Below, one piece after another: positions 1 through 9,857 of a stretch of DNA of 64,000 bases. Numbering within the stretch: the first letter of the stretch is position 1; each line of letters opens with the position of its first letter. Origin of the DNA: Micropterix aruncella. Taxonomy: Eukaryota; Arthropoda; Insecta; Lepidoptera; Micropterigidae. A program made the translations under genes and the position numbers. Location: assembly GCA_944548615.1 (NCBI GenBank), contig OX155957.1, positions 932,275 through 996,274 on the forward strand, read 5' to 3'. The notes below the pieces were generated by a model. The model was not told the DNA's origin. It did not search any database and saw only the letters and a list, made by a program, of their open reading frames with translations.

Positions 1-573
1 GTGTCTTCTTGTGAGTGTCTTATTGTGAGTGTCTTATTTGTGAGCGTATATCTCTTTAACTATCTTTAACACTCACAAACAACGTGGCTTTCTATTGGTA
101 AAAGAATTTTCAAAATCGGTTCAGTAGATCCAGAGATAACTTCCTACAATGTCACAAACGTTACCTCTTTATAATATTAGTATAGATAAACATGACCTAA
201 CGATTTAAATTATTTTTTAAATATAAAATACTACTTTTTGTGACTTAAATATAAAAGGTAGACATATGCTGTTGCTGACTTTTTTGTAGGCATTATCAAG
301 CTCTACAACTTTTCTCTAGAACTTAATCATATATCTCTCGTCGTTAAGGCAGCGGTAGTTGAAAACCTTTTCGTTTGACCGCTTATTCTCCAACTTACTT
401 TGCAAATCCGACTACCACGAAAAAGTCTTTTCATTTTTTAGAATAATATGTAGCCTATGACACTCACAAATAACGTGGCTTTCTATTGGTAAGAGAAATT
501 TCAGAATCGGTTCAGTAGATCCAGAGATTACTTCCTACAACATCACAAACTTTACTTCTTTATAATATAAATA
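1..573 (-). mobile_element. Helitron-like repeats (two copies)
   Basis: Reverse-complemented, the sequence ending near 186 begins TCTATACTAATATTATAAA, the usual 5' end of insect Helitrons (5'-TC, inserted next to T). A second, more degenerate copy spans about 187-573. Both share long stretches with 12320-12830 in gene B intron 7 (for example ACGTGGCTTTCTATTGGTAA and GGCATTATCAAGCTCTACAA). No coding capacity is seen. Confidence 0.65.
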
Positions 574-589
574 TTTATAAATATTTCAG

Positions 590-2697
590 AGGCATTACGG
601 AAATGGCCGCCTGTAATATTCTTGAATAGAGCATGCACAAAAGACTACCAATTGGGAGCTACACAGCCTGGCTATAGCTCAACATACAAGGTATAAGTTA
701 AAATATTTATTTAATAAAAAACGAAAGATCTGGCACAAAAAGCGCCTCATAAGTACCACTGGCTCGTGCCTCACTACTAGCTCGTTTGTCGGTAATAGAG
801 CGAGATACCTACAGTTAGCCCTGTGCAAGTGCCCTAAAGGGATGTCGGTGTAGTGGAAGTAGTGCAGGGGATGCTTTCTATTTTTCTAGTTTTTGTATAT
901 TTTTGTTACTGAATTACTGATTTTTATGTGTCTTCATTGTTCTGTTTTTTATATTTTACTGGTTTTCTATATTGTTGTTATTGAATTTCTGAATGTTTAT
1001 GTTTTTTTAATTAATTAGATTTGTTAATAAACTTTTTTATAATTTAATGTGTAATTGAAAACGTAATTTTATTTGTAACAATATTATTGGAAATGCAATT
1101 TCTATACCCAGATCGGGTTTTTGAAACTAAATATTTACTTACTTACTACAGCAGGCAAATAAACTCGTACCTCGCTGGAGACGCTCTCGCTTCGGCTGTC
1201 GGTACATGTACCAGTTTCTTGATCGGTGCAATCAAAAGTGAAATTATCGGTACAATTTAAAGTGAAAAAAAATAGGGGTTAAAAAAAAAAAAAAAAGATA
1301 TTCTGAAAATTAATTGCTAAGTTATTAAATAAACAGTCCGAAGTATTAAAGGATTAAATATAAAGTAAATAGAGCAGAAAAACAGTAAATAGATTCATAA
1401 ATATGTATATTTTTAATAAAAAACAGGTCAAATCTGGCGAGGTGATATGGATTCCAATATTTAGCATCCAGAACGATCCCACGTATTGGCCAGATCCTGA
1501 AAAATTCGACCCTGAAAGATTTTCTGAAGAAAACCAGAAAAATATCGTTCCCTATACGTTCATGCCGTTTGGAAGCGGCCCTCGAATTTGCATAGGTAAT
1601 ATTGTTGGAAATTGAATTATTTATAGTAAATCGTTCCTATGGCGCCAGAATATTGCAAACGACATTTTTCTATGAAATTCACATTTTTTACACGATTTCC
1701 CAACAAAAAAGGATTGAAATGTATTTAGGGTCCATCTGTGTATGTTTTCCGTTTCTTTATTCCACCATAACTTCTAAACTCTCGAACCAATTTAGAAGTA
1801 TGGGATATTTTTAGAACCGTTATGTCATCCCAAATGTCATAGGGTATCTTAACTGACAAAATATCAATAAAATAGTTGTCTTAATGTCCAAATCTCCAAA
1901 TGTCAACAAATTAACATAAATGAATCGTGTTTAGTGTCAGACGAAAGGTCTGATTGAGTACAATCCAAAAAAATATATTTATCTATATAGATAAATACAT
2001 AAAAAACCAGTATTTTATTAAAAACCGTTAAAAATGTTATAAAAACATTAGTTCACTTTTTGTAAAGGCAGTCGTGCTTTTTTTCCATTTAATAGATTTA
2101 CTTGTTCGACCAAGCTGCTTGAATACGTGATATTCATTATACATAGCTGGGCAAAATATTACAACTGTCAGTCGAAAGATAACTATACTTATTAAATATC
2201 CTGTCAAACATCATACATTATTATTTTACTTTTGAATGACCAGGATATTGTAAGCGAAATGATAAACATTGCATGAATCTTGGGCGTTTTGTCTTATGTG
2301 CCTTTAAGTGCTACAGTTAGTGTCACAAAAATTTCCGAGCCTAGGCAAAATATTGTAAACGTCGTAAGGTTAGCTGTAGGATATTGCTTTTAGGCAATAA
2401 GCTCGCCTTTTTGATGAAGCAAATAAAGCGTTTTATTATTAATAATAATATTAAATTGTCGTGTTTAATGTCGTTTGCAATAAAAGTATGGCTTTTAGGG
2501 AAGAAGTGTTTTTTTATATAAATGTTTTTTCAGGCTCTCGAATGGCACTTCTTATAACGAAGACAATGATTTATAATTTAATGATAAAGTTTAGCTTCGA
2601 ACTTTGCAGCAGAACTCACATACCATATAAATTAACTACTGATTCTTTTGAACTGAATAGTGAGAATGGGGTTTGGATCAAATATGTTCCTCGATAA
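590..2697 (+). CDS. CYP9-like cytochrome P450, gene A, last three exons
   Basis: Three exons match the last three of gene B base for base in length: 590-690 (101 nt), 1427-1595 (169 nt) and 2534-2697 (164 nt, ending TAA). All have AG acceptors and GT donors. The first carries the K-helix ExxR as EALRKWPP, followed by CTKDY. The second carries the PERF motif (DPERF) and the heme-binding loop [10 protein letters not shown] with its Cys ligand. The third is the C-terminal strand region ending VWIKYVPR. The family is a membrane-bound ER monooxygenase used in xenobiotic and plant-toxin metabolism. The 5' exons are not visible; the sequence before 590 is Helitron-like, so they probably lie outside the window. 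AATAAA overlaps the stop codon at 2696. It is a tandem paralogue of gene B. The CYP9 assignment is from motif memory. Confidence 0.85.
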
Positions 2698-2825
2698 TAA
2701 ATCTTTATAAAGTAATATTTTGCATTTTTCTTTATTTACTTATACCTAGAGTAGATGGTAGATGGTAGTGAAGGGGTTGTAAATATTGTGTTATTTCTGA
2801 TCACTGCGACCAGTTCTGATCTTTC

Positions 2826-2960
2826 GTAGCCCTAGACAACGGCGGTTGCAACATCGCCGAAATATCGGATGTTACAAACTTTACGCGGTAAATTCGTTTT
2901 TATCTTATTTATAATGTCAAACAACCGCAATAGTCCGATTTCATAGTTTTTTTTATGTTG
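2826..2960 (+). repeat. Short retroposon-like repeat, copy 1
   Basis: About 95 bp starting CCCTAGACAACGGCGGTTGC matches, in opposite orientation, the repeat at 9136-9260, which is flanked by a 15-bp target duplication. Both carry GGTTGCAACATCGCCGAAA. It sits in the gene A 3' flank exactly where similarity to the gene B 3' flank stops. Confidence 0.6.
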
Positions 2961-4231
2961 CCTCTAATTATATTTTCTAATTATAGGCGCTGACAGCCTT
3001 AATATAATTAATTAAGAAAATATAACTACGGCTACCTAAAATAAAATGCATAGTGGTTGTTTAATAGTTGAACAACGGCGGTATCATAACCGTGAATAAA
3101 TTATACTAAAATAAATAAAATAAATAAATAGATTCTACTATGTGGGTACTTTACAAAATTATACGAAATCGATGCGCGCAAATCTCTCAAACATCAACAC
3201 TTAATCAGATATATGTCTGTAAAACACCGACTGACCTGTGACGATGATCCTCGCCTATCTGGAAGTACCAGCACTGCTACGGACCCTCGAGGTGCCTGCT
3301 GGTGGATTTCTCATGCAAGTATCTTCGAAAATGTCTCACACACGACCCACTCGACGCGGATTACTTTTTTCGCAGAGTTTTATTCTGCTTTTGCGGCGCG
3401 GCTTAAGAAGGCGATAAATAAAAGCGATACAGAGTAGCGAGAGTATGCAAAAAACCTCTGAAAAATATATATACTGTCGTTCTGACAGCGCGGCGGATAA
3501 TTATAAAAACTAGCGGGGGGTAGGCATTTTCGAGCAAACGCAGTACTGGCAGCGTTCAAGTCGTTCTTCTTCTTCTTCGGGATCAACATCTGTCAGTGAA
3601 CGCGAACATCCACATACACTAATCAAATGCTGATGCAAAAGATATTTTGCGCGCAACCAAATAGATCTTGCCAGAATTTTTAAATAACATGATTTTTATA
3701 ATCCTGTTTTAAGCGTATTTGAGTACATCCGTCAAGAGCAGTTATACAGCTTATAAATTAGGTTTGTTTAAGCGCCTATTAGGTTTGTTTAGGTTTGTTT
3801 AGGGTATCGGACGTTAATAAAAGTTCAGTTATAAAAAGGTAATTTAAACATTCTGGTAGGAAATTATACATTTTATTTTAGGTAGCTCTTATTATATTTT
3901 CCTGTTAAAGTTTATTCAGGCGATAAACCCCTAAGTAAGCCTTAATAATACAACATAATTGGGGTTTATTGCAATAACATAAATAAATTCTTCCCAAAAT
4001 TATTAAATGACCCTTTTATTCCTGAACTTTTATTATTATCCGATATCTTTATTATAGAGATTACGGCCTACTACGTAATAGGTGTTTAACCCTAGAAGCC
4101 TAATCTATTTTGGAGGTACATAAAGGCTTAACATACGTCTCAGAGGCGTACATATATAAATGGCATCCTGTATGCTAAAATATACCTACTAATGACGTAT
4201 TTTTGAAGGCAATTCTTAAACTGCCTTAATC
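2961..4231. other. Intergenic, no gene recognised
   Basis: AT-rich spacer. Short ORFs at 3213-3437 (+) and 3380-3589 (-) overlap each other, have no recognisable motif and are probably chance. Nothing else can be supported here. Confidence 0.5.
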
Positions 4232-4235
4232 TTAA

Positions 4236-4470
4236 CCCCTCAAATGTGAGGCGTCCCTTAAGGGATGCCTTGGCAAAATGTATACAAAATGTATATAAAT
4301 TTATATAAATATAAATATAAATGTAAATGTGCGCCGCTTTATAGTAATCCGCTCTATAGTAATGCTATAGCTCTATAGTAAACCCCGCTCTATGTAAATG
4401 TAAATGTAAATATAAATTTATATACATTTTGCCGTAGGCAACCCGAGCTAATCTCCATTCATTTGAGGGG
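4236..4470. mobile_element. piggyBac-type MITE
   Basis: A 235-bp element with 11-bp perfect terminal inverted repeats, CCCCTCAAATG at the left and CATTTGAGGGG at the right. It is bounded by TTAA at 4232-4235 and 4471-4474, the invariant piggyBac target duplication. The interior is AT-rich and noncoding, with repeated TATAAAT and GTAAAT strings. Confidence 0.85.
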
Positions 4471-4474
4471 TTAA

Positions 4475-5184
4475 TTAGGATGTAAACTAATAATAAAACA
4501 CAGTTTTATCAACGAAAACTATATGCACAGATATTTATTACAACAAAATTAAAAAATATGCCTTTATTCAAAAATAAAAATCAACTGAAACATACTTATT
4601 TTTTTTAATATAATGACTAATTCTTAAGGCAAACATTAAAAGTAATTAGACTTTTAACGACTAGCTTTAATTTTATTACAATCTACACTAACGTCAACTT
4701 TGTGCTCGTAACATATTGACTTTTTTCTTTTATAGCACAATAATTTCGACGTTCTCTTTTATTTTCGTATGAGCAAAAAGCGCAGTATTTACGTTATTTA
4801 GGCTTAGGTTCTCCTGCCTGAAGATTATTACCAGAATAAGTAGATTTTATGAGAATTTGGCTTATGTTGTCTTCAAATAATAAATGATAAATAATAAATG
4901 TATTTATTTCCTTAAACTAGTTACTCAATTTATATATATAATCTTAAACTAGTTACTCAATTTAGCCAAGAGATGATATATAATATATAACTTTAAACTT
5001 ACCAATTAACAAAAACAAAGACTATATCATAACAGTTTACAACAAAACAATTGACAATAAATGTGTATTAAATGGATAGATACGATGCTATGTATTTTCA
5101 CAATATTTTAAAAAGTTGTTATGAGCATACATGTTAATTTTAATGAGATAAACTCGGGTGGATCTCTTGAAAATATCTATGTTT
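4475..5184. other. AT-rich spacer
   Basis: No gene recognised. It would be the 3' flank of the - strand candidate exons at 5185-5676. Two short direct repeats (CTTAAACTAGTTACTCAATTTA) occur near 4910 and 4945. Confidence 0.4.
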
Positions 5185-5676
5185 TTAATCTCTAAAAAGT
5201 TTGAGGCCTATGTATCGACTAGCCGCCTGGAACTTGGCAGTACAAAGTCGAAGCTTCATGTCTCGTTTCCATCCAAGGCCAAGGGCATGACATATTGATA
5301 ACTGAAACAATACCAAATTATAGATAAAATGTACAAAAAGCTTACTAAATAAAAATCACATAATCATAGTTAAAAGTTACACAAAGCCTGAACATACGTC
5401 TCGCAGGCGTGCAGTACCTGAATAAGTTAAAAACGTTTCCATCCAAGGCCAAGACCGTGACATATTGATAACTGAAACAATGCCAAATTATAAATAAAAT
5501 GTACAAAAAACTACTAAATAAAAATCATACAATCATAGTTAAAAGTTACACAAAACCAAAACACAGGCAGGCGTGCAGTACCTGAATAAGTCAATGACGA
5601 CTGAACTTACCTTAGCGAAGCGAGCACCATTGGCAAGCTTTCGTCGCCCACTGAGTTGATTGAAAAGCGCGAGGCA
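5185..5676 (-). CDS. Two candidate terminal exons of an unrecognised protein
   Basis: On the - strand, exon 5611-5676 (66 nt) follows a weak acceptor (GTTAG) and ends at a perfect donor, CTAAG|GTAAGTT. Exon 5185-5301 (117 nt) follows GTTTCAG and ends TAA. Joined in phase they read CLALFNQLSGRRKLANG, then ARFAK, then LSICHALGLGWKRDMKLRL, ending GLKLFRD-stop. The tail is basic, with the composition of a real protein. The intron between them contains a 170-bp tandem copy of the region that includes the start of the last exon (5434-5472). I do not recognise the protein. It could be the 3' end of a host gene whose upstream exons were displaced by the hAT insertion at 5967, or a fragment captured by a transposon. 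Confidence 0.35.
5264..5603. repeat. Two-unit tandem repeat, period about 170 bp
   Basis: The segment starting CGTTTCCATCCAAGGCCAAG at 5264 recurs at 5434, and the following 165 bp agree closely (GACATATTGATAACTGAAAC, then AATAAAATGTACAAAAA in each). The second unit duplicates the 3' splice site and first 40 nt or so of the candidate - strand exon, inside its own intron. Confidence 0.8.
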
Positions 5677-5966
5677 CTAACTTCACCCGTTTGGAAGAGG
5701 ATTTGTGACAGCGTGTACGCCTCGCAGGCGTAGATAAGGCTTTTAGGGTTGAACCAATTTGATTCATGAGCTCTATCAGTGCACTCCGAACTTGTTCCTA
5801 AATATGCTTCAAAACAGGATTTTCTAAATAACTTGTATATAATCAGTACGACAAAAAGTGGGTGCCTAAATACTTTTAAGTCGTAGTGTAGATGTCACAA
5901 TTCTTCTGGGTGTGCTGTTGCTAAACTCCTCAGATGATAATATCACCTTTTCTAGATGGCTGAGCC

Positions 5967-7221
5967 CAGTGCCGGATTAAGCCAGCGCGGGGCCCGTAGC
6001 AAATTCTCTCAAAAGGCCCTTGGTTTGCTTTAGGTTCTTAAGTTTAGGGTGTAAAATAAAATAGAACTTTTTGATAGATCCCTTTTATTCCTAAAACAAG
6101 GTATTAAATTATAATTTTTGGAGGAAGCGTGTAATCCAAAAATGTTTACAAAGAGAAATAAAAAAATTCGGCGCCACAGCCACGGCCAAAACTCCGCAGG
6201 AAAATTAAATTGAGGAAATATTCAACTATCACAGTTTCAATCATATTCGACAATATAAATACAAAAATAAAATATATTTACAACAGTGGTACTGTTGTTT
6301 TAAAAATATACACATATGTACAATTTTCTTTTTCAACAAACTGTGTGAAATTTTGCAATGTGGACAAAAACTACAATCTAAGTAAAATCAGACCGTTTTT
6401 TATATAATTCACACCGACAGATCAGCAATTATTGTACGGCGCACCTTTATTAACGAATACTAAATAAAATACAATAAAAAACTCCTACTTTACTCATAAT
6501 AATTACAAAAAAGGAAATGCACCGCTTAACAAAAGTAAATAAATAGTGCCCTATATTTTTTGCCTTATTGAGCAATGCTTACAATTCGCTTCATAATATT
6601 GCGGCGCGGCCCCGAGTATGGGAAGTAATTAATATCTACAATTTAAGAAAAAACGACCTAACGCACTTTTTATATGTGATGTATAATATCATCAGCTATG
6701 TATAGTAAAATTTTGAACTTCCTAAAGTGGGATTGTCGATACCTGCCAGACCGCAGTTTGAGCAGCCGCCTCGCCGATTAAATATAATCATCGGCGGGGC
6801 GCGGTCCCGAGTTAAAGAAGTGCGTAAAGTCGTTTTTTGTTTTTAAATTGGAGATATTAATTCCCAAACTCGGGCCCGAGCCCCGTTGATGATTATATTT
6901 AATGGGCGAGGCGGCCGCTCAAACTTCGGTCTGGCAGGCATCGAGAATCCCACTTTAGGAAGTTCAAAGTTTTTTTATACATAGCTGATGAAATTATACA
7001 TCACACAGAAAAAGTGCGTGAAATCGTATTTTCTTAAATTGGAGATACTAATTCCCAAACTCGGGCCTGCGCCCCGCCGTTGATTATATTGAACGTTTCC
7101 CATTGGCCTGTTGCAGGCTGCAGCGATAATTTACGCCTTGTCAGGCGTGGGTGCGCGGGGCCCCCCAATGCGCGGGGCCCGTAGCATTTGCTACTCTTGC
7201 TACGTGGCTAATCCGGCACTG
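5967..7221. mobile_element. Non-autonomous hAT element with perfect 8-bp target duplication
   Basis: Terminal inverted repeats start CAGTGCCGGATTA at 5967 and end TAATCCGGCACTG at 7221. The 8-bp duplication GCTGAGCC flanks both sides (5959-5966, 7222-7229), diagnostic of hAT. The 1255-bp interior has no transposase; short frames such as 6210-6407 show no motif. It holds a large internal palindrome (about 6664-6815 against 6862-7019), including GATTAAATATAATCATC and its partner, and a third partial copy of one arm near 7035-7095. The element split a segment that is also found intact behind gene B (near 14800-14930). Confidence 0.92.
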
Positions 7222-7499
7222 GCTGAGCCTCTGGTAAGCGATTGTTTCGCATATGCCTATACATAGATGCTCTCCTGCTTTAGAATTGTCAATGTAAATC
7301 AAACTTAAATAAGGTCAGTTATAGGCGTCAGTGCTGGCACCGAGAACTGACTCATACTGTTTACACGCAGATAGTCACTCGTATGTAGGTATTGGGTCCT
7401 TGCATATAAAGTTGCTGTTGCCAAAAACTTTGTATGAAAAATATATATGTAATTAATATAAATATTGACCCCTATTATCTAAACAGATTTGTCATTTTA

Positions 7500-7700
7500 A
7501 TGGGAGTTGCTTAATTCCTCTGCTGTAAAAATCTCGTGGACAGGAACCAATGAATGCTTTAAAGGCGTTTTTCACCGACTCTCCAAAGTTGATTTTTTCC
7601 CTTGTAAGAAGCTATCTAAATTCTGAAAAAATAAACTATTGGAGCAAGGTCTGGCAAGTACGGTGGGTGGCCAAGAGTCTCGATGCTATTCTTCCACGGT
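7500..7700 (-). pseudogene. mariner transposase relic
   Basis: The - strand reads TLGHPPYLPDLAP and then a degenerate downstream part containing stops. HPPYSPDLAPSDY is the conserved block around the third catalytic Asp of mariner (DD34D) transposases. Only this C-terminal part is visible, with substitutions and stops, so it is inactive. Confidence 0.6.
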
Positions 7701-7920
7701 CAACAGCACAGACATACAATTTTATATAAGCATTTAATTTATGTAAGCACGTTATATATTTCACCATAACATGGCTCCTGCACCCAGGGTTGGCTCCCGA
7801 CGAGTGGACTCCTCAAAGGTCAACAGCACAGAATCGAAATTTTTTGTACGCATTAAATTATGATGGCCCATTCTAAGTTCCACTATGACACGGCTGCTGC
7901 ACCCAGGGTTGGCTCGGGAC
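7690..7920. repeat. Two-unit imperfect tandem repeat, about 118 bp
   Basis: GGTCAACAGCACAGA ... CTGCACCCAGGGTTGGCTC occurs twice in succession (near 7698-7796 and 7818-7915). The units have diverged in their AT-rich middle. No function is visible. Confidence 0.65.
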
Positions 7921-7978
7921 AGAGCATTTTAATGAAAGCTTGTTTTTTAAAATGTGTTTTTAATATTTAATTATTTTT

Positions 7979-8400
7979 TAAACGCTTCACAAACACCTAT
8001 TTGGCGGTAGGTTATGTTTTATTTGAATATTTTTTAAAAAACCTATATACCGGTAGGTTTAGTTTTTTAAAACGCTTCATAAAAACCTATATACCGGTAG
8101 GTTTAGTTTTTCAAAACGCTCCATAAACACCTATATACCAGTAGGTTTAGTTTTTTGAAGCGCTTCATAAACACCTATAATAAGGTAGGTTATATTAGTG
8201 TTTTAAAACGCTTCTTAAGCATCTACATGGCGGTACGTTATCTTTTTAAAAACACTTCATGAACACCTATTTAAGGGTAGGAAAAGTTTTTAAAAACGCT
8301 TCATAAATACCTATTTGATGGTAGGTTAAGTTAGTGTTTTTAAATGGCATCATAAACACCTACATGGCGATACGTTAACTATTTTTTTTTATATCACTTC
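7979..8400. repeat. Minisatellite, unit about 50 bp, eight or nine copies
   Basis: Units follow AACGCTTCATAAACACCTAT, then a short variable stretch, GGTAGGTT and T-rich sequence. Each unit contains a small dyad, ACCTA...TAGGT, often as ACCTATATACCGGTAGGT. Copies toward the right are more diverged (CTACATGGCGGTACGTTA). Confidence 0.8.
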
Positions 8401-8449
8401 TAGAACAACTATATGACGTGTCATGAAGGTAGATTTAGTTTTTAAAATC

Positions 8450-9135
8450 GCTTTGATTAATCGATTTATAGAATCAAAAAATCAATTTATAGTTTAAATT
8501 TAATTGATTTATCGTTCAATACATATTATTATTATGTAAGTGTATTGCCTGAAGTGGGTGCTATTTGGTACATACCGGTATTTATGTTGTGTTTTCCGGA
8601 TTGTATTCGAAATGTATCCACATTTAGGGTAAGTAATATGATTTTTTAAATATAATACGTTAAAATCGGCATTTATCAGTAAATTTCGGCAGTTACACTT
8701 CTAATAATGTTGGTTTCTCGATACTTTTCGTCAAAAACGTGTAATGTCACTGAAAAAAACTCGCAAAAAATGCGTTTTTAAAACAGTACTTTCAAAATTT
8801 TATGTTACAAAATATCGCTTATTTTAAGCTTCAGATGTATTTTTTGTTATAGGTAAAATGCCTAAACTGCACAAAATCCATTTTTTAATATATGATATCC
8901 ATGTTCTTTTTTTCATGTTTACAATGTTACCATGTTACCCATATTTTGATTTCCATTTTTATTGTATTACGTCAAATACAGGTACTTTTAATTAATTTTT
9001 TTTCCGTAATTTTCACCTGTTAAACAAAAGCAATAATAAATGTTCTCTCTATGGATCAATAGATCGATTTCGTGAAGTCGTATTTTGAATTCAATAATGT
9101 TTTCGTAGCACGTAAGAAGTAGCTAAATAAATATT
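8450..9135. other. AT-rich spacer upstream of gene B
   Basis: No gene or classifiable element recognised. The stretch is rich in homopolymer A/T runs. Confidence 0.4.
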
Positions 9136-9260
9136 GAATTGAAGACTATCGCTGTTGTTTGACATTATAAATAGGATAAATACGAATTAACCGCGAGAAG
9201 TTTGTAGCGCCCGATTTTTCGGCGATGTTGCAACCGCTGTTTTCTAGGGTAATTTATAAT
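9136..9260 (-). mobile_element. Short retroposon-like insertion with 15-bp target duplication
   Basis: A 125-bp segment lies between two perfect copies of AGCTAAATAAATATT (9121-9135 and 9261-9275). The insert contains TTTCGGCGATGTTGCAACCG and matches 2832-2925 in reverse orientation. A long, exact direct repeat around a dispersed sequence suggests target-primed reverse transcription (SINE-like), though no pol III boxes or poly(A) tail are evident. Confidence 0.65.
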
Positions 9261-9736
9261 AGCTAAATAAATATTAATAGACATTGCAGGGGTACCACAG
9301 TTTACCATAGGATAACCCCACGCAGAGCCACCTTAGGTGATCATAGGTGAGCACAGCCAACAATTGGTTTGAGCATTCTATTCGCTACAACTTGGTATGT
9401 GTCTAGAGAAGGTTTATTATGTTTTTGAGATTTGGAGTCTAATCTTTTCTTTGCTATATATTCGTTTGTACAAATTAGAATACTTAACTATGTTATTACT
9501 TTTTGTAATTCACTTACTTTCTTTATTTATTCAAAAATTAGTAAATTGTTTTGAAAACATTACAGTATCTACATCGAATGGCTAAACTTTGTATTTTTCT
9601 TATCTAGCCTACCTTGACATGTTGTGATTATTGGCTATTTGTCGAAAAATTATTAATCTAGTTGACAGATTATATGCAATAGATTACAACGATAAAAACA
9701 TATTTTAAAAAAAACCCACCTCTAATAAAAACGTAA

Positions 9737-9744
9737 TATAAAAA
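9737..9744 (+). promoter_or_regulatory. Candidate TATA box of P450 gene B
   Basis: TATAAAAA lies about 115 nt before the gene B ATG. A start site some 30 nt downstream would give a leader of about 90 nt. This rests only on the motif and its position; AT-rich DNA yields such strings by chance. Confidence 0.25.
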
Positions 9745-9857
9745 AGTTTGAGAAACCGCGTCATAGATAAACAACACCGCACTTTGCCTGGGTGTTGCTC
9801 GGCATATTGTAGTTAGTGTGTGATTCTTGACGACGCCGTTCGTTTATCTGCAAAATA

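Noticed and set aside
1403..1426. ATG and a short N-terminal extension before the P450 heme exon (also 13950)
   Set aside because: The sequence before the CAG acceptor is intron. Gene B joins in frame at the acceptor, and the ATG is intronic.
7979..8400. CRISPR-like array
   Set aside because: Units are diverged, contiguous and without unique spacers, and the DNA is eukaryotic. It is a minisatellite.
2832..9248. A 6.4-kb transposon bounded by inverted repeats at 2832 and 9248
   Set aside because: The right copy has its own 15-bp target duplication 125 bp apart, so the two are independent short insertions in opposite orientation.
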